Assembly: GCF_024606265.1 (NCBI RefSeq)
Contig: NZ_JAHHPP010000166.1
Coordinates: forward strand, 1-38,626
Reading direction: 5' to 3'
DNA: 38,626 nt
Source: Endozoicomonas sp. SESOKO1
Lineage (GTDB): Bacteria > Pseudomonadota > Gammaproteobacteria > Pseudomonadales > Endozoicomonadaceae
The translations under genes and the position numbers were made by a program. Below are positions 16,533 to 25,807 of this stretch, piece by piece. Numbering within the stretch: position 1 is the stretch's first letter; each line of letters starts with the position of its first letter. The notes beneath the pieces were generated by a model. The model did not search any database. It was not told where the DNA came from and was given only the letters and a program-made list of their open reading frames with translations.

Positions 16533-17447
16533 TTAACCATTTTCCTGCGTCAGGAATACACCGGTTGAAAGATAACGATCACCGCGGTCACAGATAATCG
16601 CAACAATAGTGGCATTCTCAACCTTTTGCGAAAGTCTCAGGGCTGCAGCGACTGCGCCTCCTGAAGAGACACCGCAGAATATGCCTTCTTCACGAGCCAG
16701 CTGCCTCATGCATGCTTCAGCCTCTGTCTGGCCAATATCCATCACTTCATCAATGGCAGAACGGTCAAAAATCGCCGGCAGGTATTCGGGACTCCAACGA
16801 CGGATACCCGGTATTTGAGCACCCTCTTCCGGCTGCAGGCCAACAATCTGAATGGCTGGGTTCATCGTTTTCAGATAACGGGAGGTCCCCATAATCGTTC
16901 CGGTAGTGCCCATAGAGCTGATAAAATGCGTAACGGTACCCCGGGTCTGCTGCCAGATTTCGGGGCCGGTCGTCCCATAGTGTGCAAGGGGATTATCCGG
17001 ATTGGCAAACTGGTTAAGCACTTTTCCCAGGCCCTGCTTCTGCATTTCCAATGCTCTATCCCGGGCCCCTTCCATTCCATCACTGACCAGAATCAGTTCT
17101 GCACCATAGGCACTCATGGCTAAACGACGCTCGGCGCTCATATTGTCCGGCATAATGAGAATCATCCGATAACCCCGAATGGCCGCTGCCATGGCAAGCG
17201 CTATTCCCGTATTACCACTGGTGGCTTCGATTAATGTGTCCCCCGGGGTGATGGCATTTTGGCTTTCAGCCTCTGCAATCATGGACAGGGCCGGGCGATC
17301 TTTTACGGAACCGGCCGGATTCTGTCCTTCCAGCTTGAGTAACAGGGTATTGGAGCTTTCGCCCTGCATACGTTGCAAACGAACCAGAGGGGTATTGCCA
17401 ATAATCGACTCTATTGTGGGATATTCTGTCGGATATTCCATGGACAT
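16533..17447 (-). CDS. cysM: Cysteine synthase B (O-acetylserine sulfhydrylase B)
   Basis: CysM is a PLP enzyme that makes cysteine from O-acetylserine and sulfide, and in some bacteria S-sulfocysteine from thiosulfate. With the start at 17447 it is 304 residues. The PLP lysine is Lys49 in NPAGSVKDR. The segments EATSGNTGIALAMAAA, MPDNMSAERRLAM, SSMGTTGTIMG, LQPEEGAQIPGIRRW and GVSSGGAVAAAL distinguish CysM from CysK. The start is uncertain: an ATG at 17441 and an ATG at 17480 (TTG at 17483) are in frame, and none has a strong ribosome site. The N-terminus carries a duplicated EYPT EYPT from a 12-bp tandem repeat at 17419-17442. rlmD lies 165 bp downstream. Confidence 0.92.
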   Translation of the reverse strand: MSMEYPTEYPTIESIIGNTPLVRLQRMQGESSNTLLLKLEGQNPAGSVKDRPALSMIAEAESQNAITPGDTLIEATSGNTGIALAMAAAIRGYRMILIMPDNMSAERRLAMSAYGAELILVSDGMEGARDRALEMQKQGLGKVLNQFANPDNPLAHYGTTGPEIWQQTRGTVTHFISSMGTTGTIMGTSRYLKTMNPAIQIVGLQPEEGAQIPGIRRWSPEYLPAIFDRSAIDEVMDIGQTEAEACMRQLAREEGIFCGVSSGGAVAAALRLSQKVENATIVAIICDRGDRYLSTGVFLTQENG

Positions 17448-17528
17448 ATAACTTACGTAGACTTTATTATTCAAGCGCATCAAAAAAAGTGATGAGCCTC
17501 TGACAATGCGATTGGAAAGAGAGCTATA

Positions 17529-17903
17529 TCAGCTCTCCAGCACAACAAAGGCAATCGCATTATCCTGCTCGTCAGAGAGGCTGAGATGCAGCCACTTAAC
17601 CGCACGCTGCTGCTGCAGTTCAAGAGCGAAGCCATATAATAAAAGTTCGGGAGTCCCGGCAGCGTTATTTCTCACCTCTATGTGCTGGAAGGACAGTTTA
17701 CCGATACCGGTTCCAAAGGCCTTGGCGACCGCCTCCTTGGCCGCAAATCGCTTGGCCAGCCAGGCAGCAGAGGATGAGCGCTCCTGCCATTGTGACCATT
17801 CATAGTCAGTAAGGATTCTTCTGGCAAACGCATCACCCAGCCGACTGAGTGAACGATCTATTCGATCGATACGTACGATATCTGTACCTATACCAATAAT
17901 CAC
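17529..17903 (-). CDS. acpS: Holo-[acyl-carrier-protein] synthase
   Basis: AcpS transfers 4'-phosphopantetheine from CoA to a serine of the acyl carrier protein, activating it for fatty-acid synthesis. The 124-aa protein begins MIIGIGTDIVRIDRID, with the magnesium ligand Asp8, and has Glu57 in AKRFAAKEAVAKAFG, the second conserved motif. Length is typical. The start is GTG at 17903, which directly follows the pdxJ stop (TAA then GTG), so pdxJ and acpS are coupled, the widespread pdxJ-acpS arrangement. Nothing unusual is seen. Confidence 0.96.
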   Translation of the reverse strand: MIIGIGTDIVRIDRIDRSLSRLGDAFARRILTDYEWSQWQERSSSAAWLAKRFAAKEAVAKAFGTGIGKLSFQHIEVRNNAAGTPELLLYGFALELQQQRAVKWLHLSLSDEQDNAIAFVVLES

Positions 17904-18653
17904 TTAAAATGCATTCCGTGCAGCTGCCAACATAAGCGCTTTCATTTCCCGGACCGCTGGTTTCAAACCCGTGAACAGTGCGCGGGCAATGATCGAGTGG
18001 CCAATATTCAGTTCATTGATACCGGCAATGAGTGCGACAGGCTCAACATTCTGATAATTAAGGCCATGGCCTGCATTGACGATCAGCCCCTGTTCCAGGC
18101 CAAACACAACAGCATTTCTAAGACGGTCAAGCTCGTCCTGCATGACTTCAGCTGTTGAAGCATCAGCATATGCACCGGTATGCAGTTCAATAGCAGGCGC
18201 TCCTGCCCTGACAGCTGCTTCAATCTGATCCCTGTCAGGATCAATAAACAGTGAGACTTCAATACCCTGTTTTCCAAGGCGGTCACAGGCGGGAGCCACG
18301 CTATCAAAAAGGCCTTTCACATCCAGTCCACCTTCAGTGGTGACTTCTTCCCGCTTCTCCGGAACCATGCAGACATGTTCCGGTTTGAGCTTTTCAGCAA
18401 TACCAACCATTTCATCGGTCACTGCCATCTCAAGATTCATTCGTGTCTGCAAGACATCACGAATGCGGAATACATCATGATCCTGGATATGCCGGCGGTC
18501 TTCGCGCAGGTGCAGTGTGATCCCATCTGCCCCGGCTTCCTCAGCTTCAATTGCCGCCTGAACCGGGTCAGGGTAGCGAATACCCCTGGCCTGCCTGATA
18601 GTTGCAATATGATCAATATTGACACCCAGCAAAATACGCTGATGAGGAATCAT
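17904..18653 (-). CDS. pdxJ: Pyridoxine 5'-phosphate synthase
   Basis: PdxJ condenses 1-deoxy-xylulose 5-phosphate with 3-amino-2-oxopropyl phosphate to give pyridoxine 5'-phosphate, the last committed step of the long vitamin B6 route. The 249-aa TIM-barrel protein has [17 protein letters not shown] at the start, [43 protein letters not shown] and [11 protein letters not shown], all conserved. The ATG at 18653 has a good AAGGA 6-7 nt upstream. It sits between recO (50 bp upstream) and acpS (directly abutting), the usual recO-pdxJ-acpS order. Confidence 0.97.
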   Translation of the reverse strand: MIPHQRILLGVNIDHIATIRQARGIRYPDPVQAAIEAEEAGADGITLHLREDRRHIQDHDVFRIRDVLQTRMNLEMAVTDEMVGIAEKLKPEHVCMVPEKREEVTTEGGLDVKGLFDSVAPACDRLGKQGIEVSLFIDPDRDQIEAAVRAGAPAIELHTGAYADASTAEVMQDELDRLRNAVVFGLEQGLIVNAGHGLNYQNVEPVALIAGINELNIGHSIIARALFTGLKPAVREMKALMLAAARNAF

Positions 18654-18703
18654 GAATTATCCTTCCCGTTGTATAAAATGTCGCTCATGGATTACAGTAG
18701 CTA

Positions 18704-19471
18704 TCAAGAGCTGGAGAAAGCGACATTTTCTACTAATGACTGAGGATCTGACAAGTTGCGCTTCCTGTTGGTGAATAGCATTCGGCTTTGCAAAGGCCTG
18801 TCCCCAATAAGGGGGTTCATGGCCTGTCTGGTGAACCGCTTGAAACCCGGATAGAAATCAGCATTGCCGAAATCCCTGGCCGACAGTGCTTTAAGCAACG
18901 CGGCAGGGTAACAAAATGGTCTATCATGATGACCTATTCGACCATTGGTCGGAACCAGCCCATGCCCAGGTTCAAAGCGGTAAACCATACCGTCTTTTAA
19001 CGGATCACCACTGAGTGCATCCCAGTCAAGCGGTGGGGCATAACCACACAGTTCCAGTAAATCCAGTTCAAATGACCGGAGCAAAGGCTCAAGAGGGGCG
19101 TTCTGATTAAGATGGGCCAATGTGTCCCGGTATAAATCCGTCACGCCATCGACCGGCTGCCCCGGAATCATGGATCTCATCAACAGCTCATTGGCATAGA
19201 ACCCACAATAGAGCCGTTCACCCGTAAGAAAAGTAAAACGATCAAGCTCCAGGTCAACCAGGGTTTTCAGCTCGCCTCGCCCTTTCCAGCGAACCAGCAC
19301 CTGGTGAAAAGGCTGTAACAGTGAAGCCAACCGGGACTTCGATTGCCGTACTCCACGAACCACCATAGCCATACGACCATGACCTTCCACTAAAAACTCA
19401 GCGATGACTGAGCGCTCTTTATAAGAGCGTCGATGAAGCAACCAGGCTTTATGAAATTCATTGTCTATCAC
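18704..19471 (-). CDS. recO: DNA repair protein RecO
   Basis: RecO helps RecR load RecA on SSB-coated single-stranded DNA in the RecFOR gap-repair route. The 255-aa protein has an N-terminal OB-fold (KAWLLHRRSYKERSVIAEFLVEGHGRMAMVVRGVR) followed by a helical domain with LELCGYAPPLDWD. The zinc-finger cysteines of some RecO proteins are missing, as is usual in gammaproteobacteria. The start is GTG at 19471, the only one that gives the conserved N-terminus; the ribosome site is weak. era ends 7 bp upstream, so the two are probably co-transcribed. Confidence 0.93.
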   Translation of the reverse strand: MIDNEFHKAWLLHRRSYKERSVIAEFLVEGHGRMAMVVRGVRQSKSRLASLLQPFHQVLVRWKGRGELKTLVDLELDRFTFLTGERLYCGFYANELLMRSMIPGQPVDGVTDLYRDTLAHLNQNAPLEPLLRSFELDLLELCGYAPPLDWDALSGDPLKDGMVYRFEPGHGLVPTNGRIGHHDRPFCYPAALLKALSARDFGNADFYPGFKRFTRQAMNPLIGDRPLQSRMLFTNRKRNLSDPQSLVENVAFSSS

Positions 19472-19478
19472 AGGTCAG

Positions 19479-20450
19479 TCATAAATTATGATCATACCCA
19501 AGGCTTTTCAGGGCACGCTCATCGTCAGACCAGCCTGCCTTGACCTTAACCCAGAGATTCAGCATGACTTTTGAATCGAACATATGTTCCATGTCTTTGC
19601 GGGCCTCCTGTCCGATTTTCTTCAGTCTTGCTCCCCGGTCGCCAATAACAATGGCTTTCTGGCCTGCTCTTTCCACAAGAATCAAGGCACTGATGGTCAA
19701 CAGTGGACCTTTCGGGCGCAACTCATGCTTGAACTCTTCGATCTCTACCGTCACTTCATAGGGCAGCTCATCACCAAGCTGACGCATAACCTTCTCCCGC
19801 ACCAGCTCAGCAGCAAGAAAACGCGAACTGCGGTCAGTCAGCTGATCTTCAGGAAAGTGATGGACGCCTTCCGGGATCAGCCGGGTAATCATTTCATCCA
19901 GCTGTTTCAGGTTGTGGCCGTGCTGCGCAGAGATTGGCACCACCGAATGAAAATCCATTTTGGCCGACAGAGACTCAAGATGCGGGATCAATTGAGCCTT
20001 GTCCGTGATCTTGTCGACTTTATTAACAGCAAGAATTACCGGGCAGCGGGCGCTTTTTACTTTTTCAAGGACCATCTGATCCTCTTCATTCCAGGTAAGG
20101 CGGTCAACCACGAAAACAATGGCATCGATACCTGCCAGGGCACTGCTGGCTGCCTTGTTCATATAACGGTTGATCGCTTTTTTCTGAACCTTGTGCATAC
20201 CCGGCGTATCAACATAGACCGTCTGAACCCCCTGCTCCGTCTTGATGCCAAGCACCTGGTGGCGGGTGGTCTGAGGGCGGCGGGAGGTAATAGAAAGCTT
20301 CTGTCCAAGAAGATGGTTCAACAGAGTTGATTTACCAACATTGGGTCTGCCAACAATGGCAATATAGCCACAGCGGCTGGGTTCCGAAGAAGGATCGGAA
20401 AGGCTGAATTCATGAGCAGTGGGCTCTTCACAATTTACATCAGATGTCAT
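19479..20450 (-). CDS. era: GTPase Era
   Basis: Era is an essential GTPase that binds the 3' end of 16S rRNA and aids 30S maturation. The 323-aa protein has G1 GRPNVGKS at 34-41, G3 DTPG, G4 NKVDK and the C-terminal KH RNA-binding domain ([21 protein letters not shown]). It carries an N-terminal extension of roughly 20 residues relative to E. coli Era (301 aa), rich in Ser, Glu and Pro. The ATG at 20450 has no strong ribosome site and no internal Met would remove only the extension, so it is kept. The order lepA-lepB-rnc-era-recO is conserved across gammaproteobacteria. Confidence 0.96.
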   Translation of the reverse strand: MTSDVNCEEPTAHEFSLSDPSSEPSRCGYIAIVGRPNVGKSTLLNHLLGQKLSITSRRPQTTRHQVLGIKTEQGVQTVYVDTPGMHKVQKKAINRYMNKAASSALAGIDAIVFVVDRLTWNEEDQMVLEKVKSARCPVILAVNKVDKITDKAQLIPHLESLSAKMDFHSVVPISAQHGHNLKQLDEMITRLIPEGVHHFPEDQLTDRSSRFLAAELVREKVMRQLGDELPYEVTVEIEEFKHELRPKGPLLTISALILVERAGQKAIVIGDRGARLKKIGQEARKDMEHMFDSKVMLNLWVKVKAGWSDDERALKSLGYDHNL

Positions 20451-20463
20451 CTGTTTTCTGCTC

Positions 20464-20483
20464 TCTATACTCTTCTATACTCT
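20464..20483. repeat. 10-bp tandem duplication between rnc and era
   Basis: TCTATACTCT is repeated exactly twice in the 43-bp gap between rnc and era. On the minus strand it forms part of the era leader. Confidence 0.7.
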
Positions 20484-20493
20484 CAATGCACAC

Positions 20494-21180
20494 TTAATGA
20501 TCAATGCCAAGCAACTTCAGTGCATTGCGGGCCGCCTGCTGTTCAGCACCACGACGACTCGACCCTTCCCCCGTTGACGGCTCATCCAGACATTCCAGTA
20601 CACAAATTACTGAAAAGTGCTGATCATGCGCTTCACCCTGAATGTCTGTCACCTGGTATTTTGGCAGTGACTGCTGCCGCGCCTGCAGGTATTCCTGCAG
20701 GCGAGTCTTTGGGTCTTTATTCTGCTCATCCGTCGTGGTCAGTTTATCCAGGCGAGTGGTAAACCAGCTGCGAATTCGCTGATGGCAAATGGCCATTCCG
20801 GCATCAAGGTAAATCGCACCAATAATTGCCTCAACCGCATCGGCAAGAATGGATTCCCGCCTGAAGCCACCACTTTTCAACTCACCGGAACCAAGACGAA
20901 GAAAATCGCCCAGTTCAAACTCCCGCCCAAGTTCGGCAAGTGTTGCACCGCGGACCATTCGAGCCCGAAGACGGCTCAACTGACCTTCTTTGGCATCGGG
21001 AAAACGCTCATAGAGCGCTTCAGCAATAACAAAGTTCACAATCGAGTCGCCAAGGAACTCCAGCCGCTCATTGTTACGGCTGCCAAAGCTGCGATGGGTG
21101 AGCGCCAGGGCCAGCAGGCCCTGATTGGAAAATTCATGCCCTAACTTTTTCTGCAGTCGGGCAAGTTCAAGCGTTTTCAC
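20494..21180 (-). CDS. rnc: Ribonuclease III
   Basis: RNase III cuts double-stranded RNA, including the rRNA precursor and many mRNAs. The 228-aa protein has the signature ERLEFLGDS at 38-46 (Glu41, Asp45), the second acidic motif [15 protein letters not shown], and a C-terminal double-stranded RNA-binding domain with [20 protein letters not shown] and [12 protein letters not shown]. All key residues are present. The start is GTG at 21180. It is followed by era after 43 bp and preceded by lepB after 112 bp. In Pseudomonas a small DUF4845 gene lies between lepB and rnc; here that gap holds no gene. Confidence 0.96.
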   Translation of the reverse strand: MKTLELARLQKKLGHEFSNQGLLALALTHRSFGSRNNERLEFLGDSIVNFVIAEALYERFPDAKEGQLSRLRARMVRGATLAELGREFELGDFLRLGSGELKSGGFRRESILADAVEAIIGAIYLDAGMAICHQRIRSWFTTRLDKLTTTDEQNKDPKTRLQEYLQARQQSLPKYQVTDIQGEAHDQHFSVICVLECLDEPSTGEGSSRRGAEQQAARNALKLLGIDH

Positions 21181-21292
21181 TGAGTTTCAGCTTTCCAGTT
21201 ATGTTCAAACATTAATACACGATCAATGCTATGGAAAAAGTAAATACGTCGCTGGTAGTCAATATCTACAGCAGCTGTATCGTTTAAGCGTT

Positions 21293-22102
21293 TTACTCAA
21301 TCGCCCCATTGTTCTTAAAACCGGGGAGCTGAGTCCAGCTCGGCCAGTGCATCCAGATGTAAACCGCCTTGCCAACAATATTTTCTTCAGGAACAAAGCC
21401 CCAATATCGGCTGTCATTGCTTCGGTCACGGTTATCCCCCATGACGAAGTACATACCCTCAGGCACAACCCACTCACCTTCAGCCCGGAAATCATGACTG
21501 GCCAGTTCTTTTCGAACCCGGTAGCGCTTGTCTTCATCACCTTCGTTATAGAGTCGATAAACGGATCTGGCATCACTCAGCTGTGCCACAAACTCTTCAG
21601 GAACTGCCTGGCCGTTTACCGTCAACCGCTTGCCTGTATATCGCACAACATCACCGGGTAAACCGATAACACGCTTGATAAAGTTGATATTTTCCTTACC
21701 TGGCTGTTTAAACACCATGACATCGCCACGATCAGGCTCGCCAATGGCAAGAACCTTGGTGCCTGTCACTGGTAAACGCAGGCCATAACTGTATTTATTA
21801 ACCAGGATAAAATCACCCACTTCCAGGGTCGGAATCATGGAACCCGATGGAATTTGAAAAGGTTCGAACAAAAAGGAGCGAACCACCAGCACAAACAGTA
21901 AAACCGGGAAGATAGACTTGGAGGTCTCAACAACGGTCGGCTCCCTGGCCAGTTTCTCAAGGGCGCCATCATCTCCTCCCTGGGCACTGAGCCTGGCAAC
22001 AGCAGCCTTTCGCTTTGGTAACAGAAAGAGTCGGTCAATAAGTGCGATGATACCTGTAACAACAACCGACAGTACCAATAGCAGTGGAAAGTTAAAATCC
22101 AT
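21293..22102 (-). CDS. lepB: Signal peptidase I
   Basis: LepB cleaves Sec and Tat signal peptides at the outer face of the inner membrane. The 269-aa protein has two N-terminal membrane segments: FPLLLVLSVVVTGIIALI (about 5-22) and IFPVLLFVLVVRSFLFEPF (about 64-82). The Ser/Lys dyad is Ser88 in IPSGSMIPT and Lys143 in NFIKRVIGLPGD. GDNRDRSNDSRYWGFVP is the conserved C-terminal box. The ATG at 22102 is right for the first membrane segment. It is 32 bp downstream of lepA, as in the standard lepA-lepB pair. The C-terminus is shorter than in E. coli. Confidence 0.96.
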   Translation of the reverse strand: MDFNFPLLLVLSVVVTGIIALIDRLFLLPKRKAAVARLSAQGGDDGALEKLAREPTVVETSKSIFPVLLFVLVVRSFLFEPFQIPSGSMIPTLEVGDFILVNKYSYGLRLPVTGTKVLAIGEPDRGDVMVFKQPGKENINFIKRVIGLPGDVVRYTGKRLTVNGQAVPEEFVAQLSDARSVYRLYNEGDEDKRYRVRKELASHDFRAEGEWVVPEGMYFVMGDNRDRSNDSRYWGFVPEENIVGKAVYIWMHWPSWTQLPGFKNNGAIE

Positions 22103-22134
22103 GGCTGTTTTTCTCTAATAAAATCAATGGCAAA

Positions 22135-23934
22135 TTATTTATCGACCTTTAGAACTGCCAGGAAAGCCTCCTGGGGAATTTCCACACGCCCAACCTGCTT
22201 CATCCGTTTCTTACCGGCCTTCTGTTTTTCCAGCAGTTTACGCTTACGGCTCACGTCACCACCATAACACTTGGCAGTAACGTTCTTTCTAAGGGCTTTT
22301 ACCGTTGTCCGGGCAATAATCTGCCCACCGATGGCGGCCTGAATGGCAACATCAAACATCTGACGATGAATGATCTCTTTCATTTTTTCCGTCAGCACCC
22401 GCCCGCGGGAAACAGCATGATCCTTGTGCACAATAACGGCCAGTGCATCGACTTTTTCACCATTGATCAGAATATCCACCCGGACCATTTTAGCGGTTTC
22501 AAAACGATCAAAAGAGTAGTCCAGGGAGGCAAAGCCCCTGCTCACCGATTTCAGTCGGTCGAAGAAATCCAGAACCACCTCGTTCATCGGAATATCGTAG
22601 GTCAGCGAGACCTGGCCACCAGTGAACTGCATATCTTTCTGTACGCCACGCTTTTCAACACACAGAGAAATCACATTGCCAAGATATTCCTGGGGCACCA
22701 GAATATTGGCCCGGGAGATGGGTTCGCGAATCTCATCAATTCCTGCGGGGTCAGGCAATCTGGAAGGGTTGTCAACTTCCACCACACTGCCATTTTTCAT
22801 ATGACACTCATAGATTACCGTAGGTGCAGTGGTAATCAGGTCCAGGTCATATTCCCGCTCAAGTCGCTCCTGGATGATCTCCATATGCAGCATTCCCAGG
22901 AAGCCACAGCGGAAACCAAAGCCCAGCGCATCACTGCTCTCTGGCTCATAAAACAGGGAAGCATCATTGAGGCTTAATTTTTCCAGGGCATCACGAAAAT
23001 CTTCAAAGTCATCAGCACTGACCGGGAACAGACCGGCATAGACCTGTGGCTTGACATGCTTGAAGCCTGGCAACGCCCCTACATCCTGAGTTTTCAGATG
23101 AGTCAGGGTGTCACCTACGGGCGCTCCGTGGATATCCTTGATACCGGCAACCACGTAGCCAACCTCTCCCGCTTTAAGAACCCCGGTAGGTGTCCGCTTT
23201 GGCGTAAAAATACCGACATTATCCACCACATGAGACTGTTTGGTGGATTTAACGATAATCTTTTCCCCCTTGCGCAATGAGCCGTTTTTAACCCGCACAA
23301 GAGAAACTACACCCAGATAGTTATCGAACCAGGAGTCGATGATCAGTGCCTGCAGTGGCCCGTTAATATCACCTTCAGGGGCAGGAATGGTCGACACCAG
23401 TCGTTCAAGAACATCATCAATACCCAAACCACTTTTAGCAGAGCAACGAACGGCATCGGTTGCGTCAATACCGATAATTTCTTCAATTTCCTGAGAGACC
23501 CGGTCCGGCTCTGCCTGGGGCAGGTCCATTTTATTAAGCACCGGCATGACTTCCAGCCCCTGCTCAATTGCTGTGTAGCAGTTAGCAACCGATTGTGCCT
23601 CGACGCCCTGGGCCGCATCCACCACCAGAAGCGCACCTTCACAGGCCGCCAGGGAACGTGAAACTTCATAGGAAAAGTCAACGTGCCCCGGTGTATCAAT
23701 GAAATTCAGCTGATAGGTCTTGCCATCTTTTGCATGATAATCCAGTGTGACACTCTGAGCCTTGATGGTGATTCCACGCTCACGCTCAAGCTCCATGGAA
23801 TCAAGCACCTGGGCCTGCATTTCACGATCACTGAGCCCACCACAGGTTTGGATAAAACGGTCAGCCAGGGTCGATTTCCCATGATCAATATGGGCAATGA
23901 TTGAAAAGTTCCTGATTAAGCTTAGGTCGCTCAC
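22135..23934 (-). CDS. lepA: Elongation factor 4 (LepA), GTG start
   Basis: LepA is a ribosome-associated GTPase related to EF-G that remodels stalled or initiating ribosomes. With the start at 23934 it has 599 residues. G1 AHIDHGKS is at 14-21, DTPGHVDF is G3 and NKMDLPQA is G4. The C-terminal [24 protein letters not shown] is LepA-specific. The start is GTG at 23934, giving [11 protein letters not shown], which matches the family; an upstream in-frame ATG at 24081 would add 49 residues with no family counterpart and would run through the terminator at 23961-23987. There is no strong ribosome site. Confidence 0.95.
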   Translation of the reverse strand: MSDLSLIRNFSIIAHIDHGKSTLADRFIQTCGGLSDREMQAQVLDSMELERERGITIKAQSVTLDYHAKDGKTYQLNFIDTPGHVDFSYEVSRSLAACEGALLVVDAAQGVEAQSVANCYTAIEQGLEVMPVLNKMDLPQAEPDRVSQEIEEIIGIDATDAVRCSAKSGLGIDDVLERLVSTIPAPEGDINGPLQALIIDSWFDNYLGVVSLVRVKNGSLRKGEKIIVKSTKQSHVVDNVGIFTPKRTPTGVLKAGEVGYVVAGIKDIHGAPVGDTLTHLKTQDVGALPGFKHVKPQVYAGLFPVSADDFEDFRDALEKLSLNDASLFYEPESSDALGFGFRCGFLGMLHMEIIQERLEREYDLDLITTAPTVIYECHMKNGSVVEVDNPSRLPDPAGIDEIREPISRANILVPQEYLGNVISLCVEKRGVQKDMQFTGGQVSLTYDIPMNEVVLDFFDRLKSVSRGFASLDYSFDRFETAKMVRVDILINGEKVDALAVIVHKDHAVSRGRVLTEKMKEIIHRQMFDVAIQAAIGGQIIARTTVKALRKNVTAKCYGGDVSRKRKLLEKQKAGKKRMKQVGRVEIPQEAFLAVLKVDK

Positions 23935-23960
23935 GATAGCATCTACTGTAAAAACGTCAC

Positions 23961-23988
23961 AAAAAGCGATCCCCGCAATCGCGGGGAC
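23961..23988 (-). terminator. Rho-independent terminator between mucD and lepA
   Basis: On the minus strand TCCCCGC and GCGGGGA (23970-23987, 4-nt loop GATT) form a GC-rich stem, followed by ATCGC and five T (complement of 23961-23965). It sits about 220 nt past the mucD stop and 27 nt before the lepA start. It may end the rpoE-mucD transcript or act as an attenuator in the lepA leader. Confidence 0.65.
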
Positions 23989-23992
23989 CGTC

Positions 23993-24020
23993 TTGAACTG
24001 GCTTGTACTGGTTTGTACTG
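23993..24020. repeat. 10-bp tandem repeat upstream of lepA
   Basis: Three copies of a 10-bp unit close to GCTTGTACTG run in tandem: a diverged TCTTGAACTG (23991-24000), GCTTGTACTG (24001-24010) and GTTTGTACTG (24011-24020). This is in the lepA leader region between mucD and the terminator. No function is apparent. Confidence 0.6.
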
Positions 24021-24205
24021 GACAGTTGACCTGCAGAACAAACTGACTTAAAGGCTGGTACACAGCAAGGCTTATTTCCATTCAGCCTATGGCAAAAGCT
24101 CCGGCAGCCATTAAAACCTGTCTGATCTGCATCAATCTTTCCGGACTATTCTATAACATGTCAGCACAGTACTCCATGGTCAGATACTGTGCCATCCACA
24201 TTTGA

Positions 24206-25648
24206 TTACTCCTGTAACCGGAAGGTGATGTAGCCAGGGTTACCACCGCGAATAACCCGCATTGAGATCGAGCGATTTTTGGGCAGTTTGGCCACAACTT
24301 TTTTGAATTCGGCTACCGTAGTTACACTGAGGTTATTCAGGTCTGTGATAACATCGCCCTGTCGCAGCCCAATAGAGCGCCCTGCACCCCGGTTAACTCC
24401 GATCACGACCAACCCCTGAACATCCTCATCCAGGCGGAGTTTACTGCGATAGTTTTCATCAAGCTCAGCTACCTGAACACCTAAAGGGTTTTTATCGGAA
24501 GGCGTCTTATCTCCCTTTTGTTCAGAAGCAGCACTATTTTCATCCGGCAGCTGACCCACTACAACATCAACCGTCTTACGCTTGCCATTGCGGATATATT
24601 CGAGCTTTGCTTTTTCACCCGGCTTTATCACACCCACCGACATTGGCAACACGCCTGAACTGCTGATAACTCTTTCATTAAATCGGACAATAATGTCCCC
24701 GGGGTGCAGCTTTGCATTGTCTGCAGGCCCACCCGGAACCACCTGACTGATCAGCGCCCCCATTGGCTTTTCCAGACCAAAGGATTCTGCAAGGTCACGG
24801 TCCACATCCTGAATGGCAACACCCAGCCAGCCACGGGTTACATACCCTTTCTCTTTCAGCTGATCAACTGCCCACATCACATGATCAACAGGTATGGCAA
24901 ATGAAAGCCCCATAAACCCGCCAGAACGGGTAAAAATCTGGGAATTAATGCCAATCACCTCGCCATTCATATTAAACAGCGGACCACCGGAATTCCCCGG
25001 GTTGATAGGAACATCGGTTTGAATAAATGGAACGTATGAATCACTGGGAAGGCTTCTGTTGAGTGCGCTGACAATGCCTTTGGTAATGGAGTATTCAAAA
25101 TTGAACGGAGACCCAATCGCCGCCACCCATTGACCGGCCTTTACACTCTCGGAATCACCAAGCCTTACTACAGGCAGACTCCGGGCACTGTTAATTTTTA
25201 ACAGTGCCAGATCCGAACGTTTATCAGCACCTATTAATTCTGCAGAACGCTCACTCTTATCGCTGAGTCTGACAATAATCTGATCAGCACCATCAATAAC
25301 ATGATTATTGGTCAGAATATAACCATCCGAAGAGATAATAAAACCAGAACCAAGAGACATCGGCTGGGAACGCCCGGAATGACTTTCATCAGGCAGGGGT
25401 ATACCAAAGTACCGGCGGAAAATTTCAGGCATCTCCTCCCCACCGAGCCCATATATCGGCTGTCTCGCTTTTGGCGTGGCCAGAGTACTGATATTAACGA
25501 CCGCTGGGGACGCCTGTTCAAACAATGCCGCAAAATCAGGCAAACCGGAATCTCTGGCCGAAGCATTTGCCAGTGTCACGAAATACAAAAGCAGGGAAAA
25601 CCCAACGTTATAAAGTGACTTTTTGAAGAGAAAAAACACCCTGTTCAT
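24206..25648 (-). CDS. mucD: Periplasmic serine endoprotease MucD (DegP/HtrA family)
   Basis: MucD is an HtrA-type protease and chaperone that clears misfolded envelope proteins and restrains sigma-E output. The 480-aa protein has a signal peptide (hydrophobic about 13-29, cleavage near ANASA), a trypsin-like domain with triad His116 (TNNHV), Asp146 (SDLALLK) and Ser220 (GNSGGPLF), then two PDZ domains (about 270-370 and 395-480). The short LA loop relative to E. coli DegP is like DegQ/MucD. The ATG at 25648 has GGAG 10 nt upstream. It is the last gene of the rpoE-rseA-rseB-rseC-mucD block, as in Pseudomonas algU-mucABCD. A 159-bp gap before it may hold its own promoter. Confidence 0.94.
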   Translation of the reverse strand: MNRVFFLFKKSLYNVGFSLLLYFVTLANASARDSGLPDFAALFEQASPAVVNISTLATPKARQPIYGLGGEEMPEIFRRYFGIPLPDESHSGRSQPMSLGSGFIISSDGYILTNNHVIDGADQIIVRLSDKSERSAELIGADKRSDLALLKINSARSLPVVRLGDSESVKAGQWVAAIGSPFNFEYSITKGIVSALNRSLPSDSYVPFIQTDVPINPGNSGGPLFNMNGEVIGINSQIFTRSGGFMGLSFAIPVDHVMWAVDQLKEKGYVTRGWLGVAIQDVDRDLAESFGLEKPMGALISQVVPGGPADNAKLHPGDIIVRFNERVISSSGVLPMSVGVIKPGEKAKLEYIRNGKRKTVDVVVGQLPDENSAASEQKGDKTPSDKNPLGVQVAELDENYRSKLRLDEDVQGLVVIGVNRGAGRSIGLRQGDVITDLNNLSVTTVAEFKKVVAKLPKNRSISMRVIRGGNPGYITFRLQE

Positions 25649-25715
25649 AAATATGTTTTCTCCAGTACTTGACTATTGAAATGATTCACCGCAGCCATAT
25701 ACTCCTGCGATATTG

Positions 25716-25721
25716 ATTATA
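25716..25721 (-). promoter_or_regulatory. Candidate -10 box of a mucD promoter
   Basis: On the minus strand a perfect TATAAT lies 67 nt before the mucD start, in the 159-bp rseC-mucD gap. The -35 region is poor. A separate mucD promoter is described in Pseudomonas, which makes one plausible here. Confidence 0.3.
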
Positions 25722-25807
25722 ATTACGTGATAAAAGTCTGGCTCTGCTCCATTAGCTCCACATGGGCCATGCAGATTTGCTTACCATCAGAAATAAAGCG
25801 AGAAAAA

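Noticed and set aside
16533-17447. CysK (O-acetylserine sulfhydrylase A)
   Set aside because: The QPEEGAQIPGIRRW and MEGARDRALEM blocks are CysM-type.
19584-20330. 248-codon frame antisense to era
   Set aside because: It is a shadow of era, with no ribosome site or family match.
22366-22977. 203-codon frame antisense to lepA
   Set aside because: It is a shadow of the highly conserved lepA reading frame.
23935-24081. 49-residue N-terminal extension of LepA
   Set aside because: It includes the tandem repeat and terminator region and has no counterpart in LepA, which begins MSDLSxIRN at the GTG at 23934.
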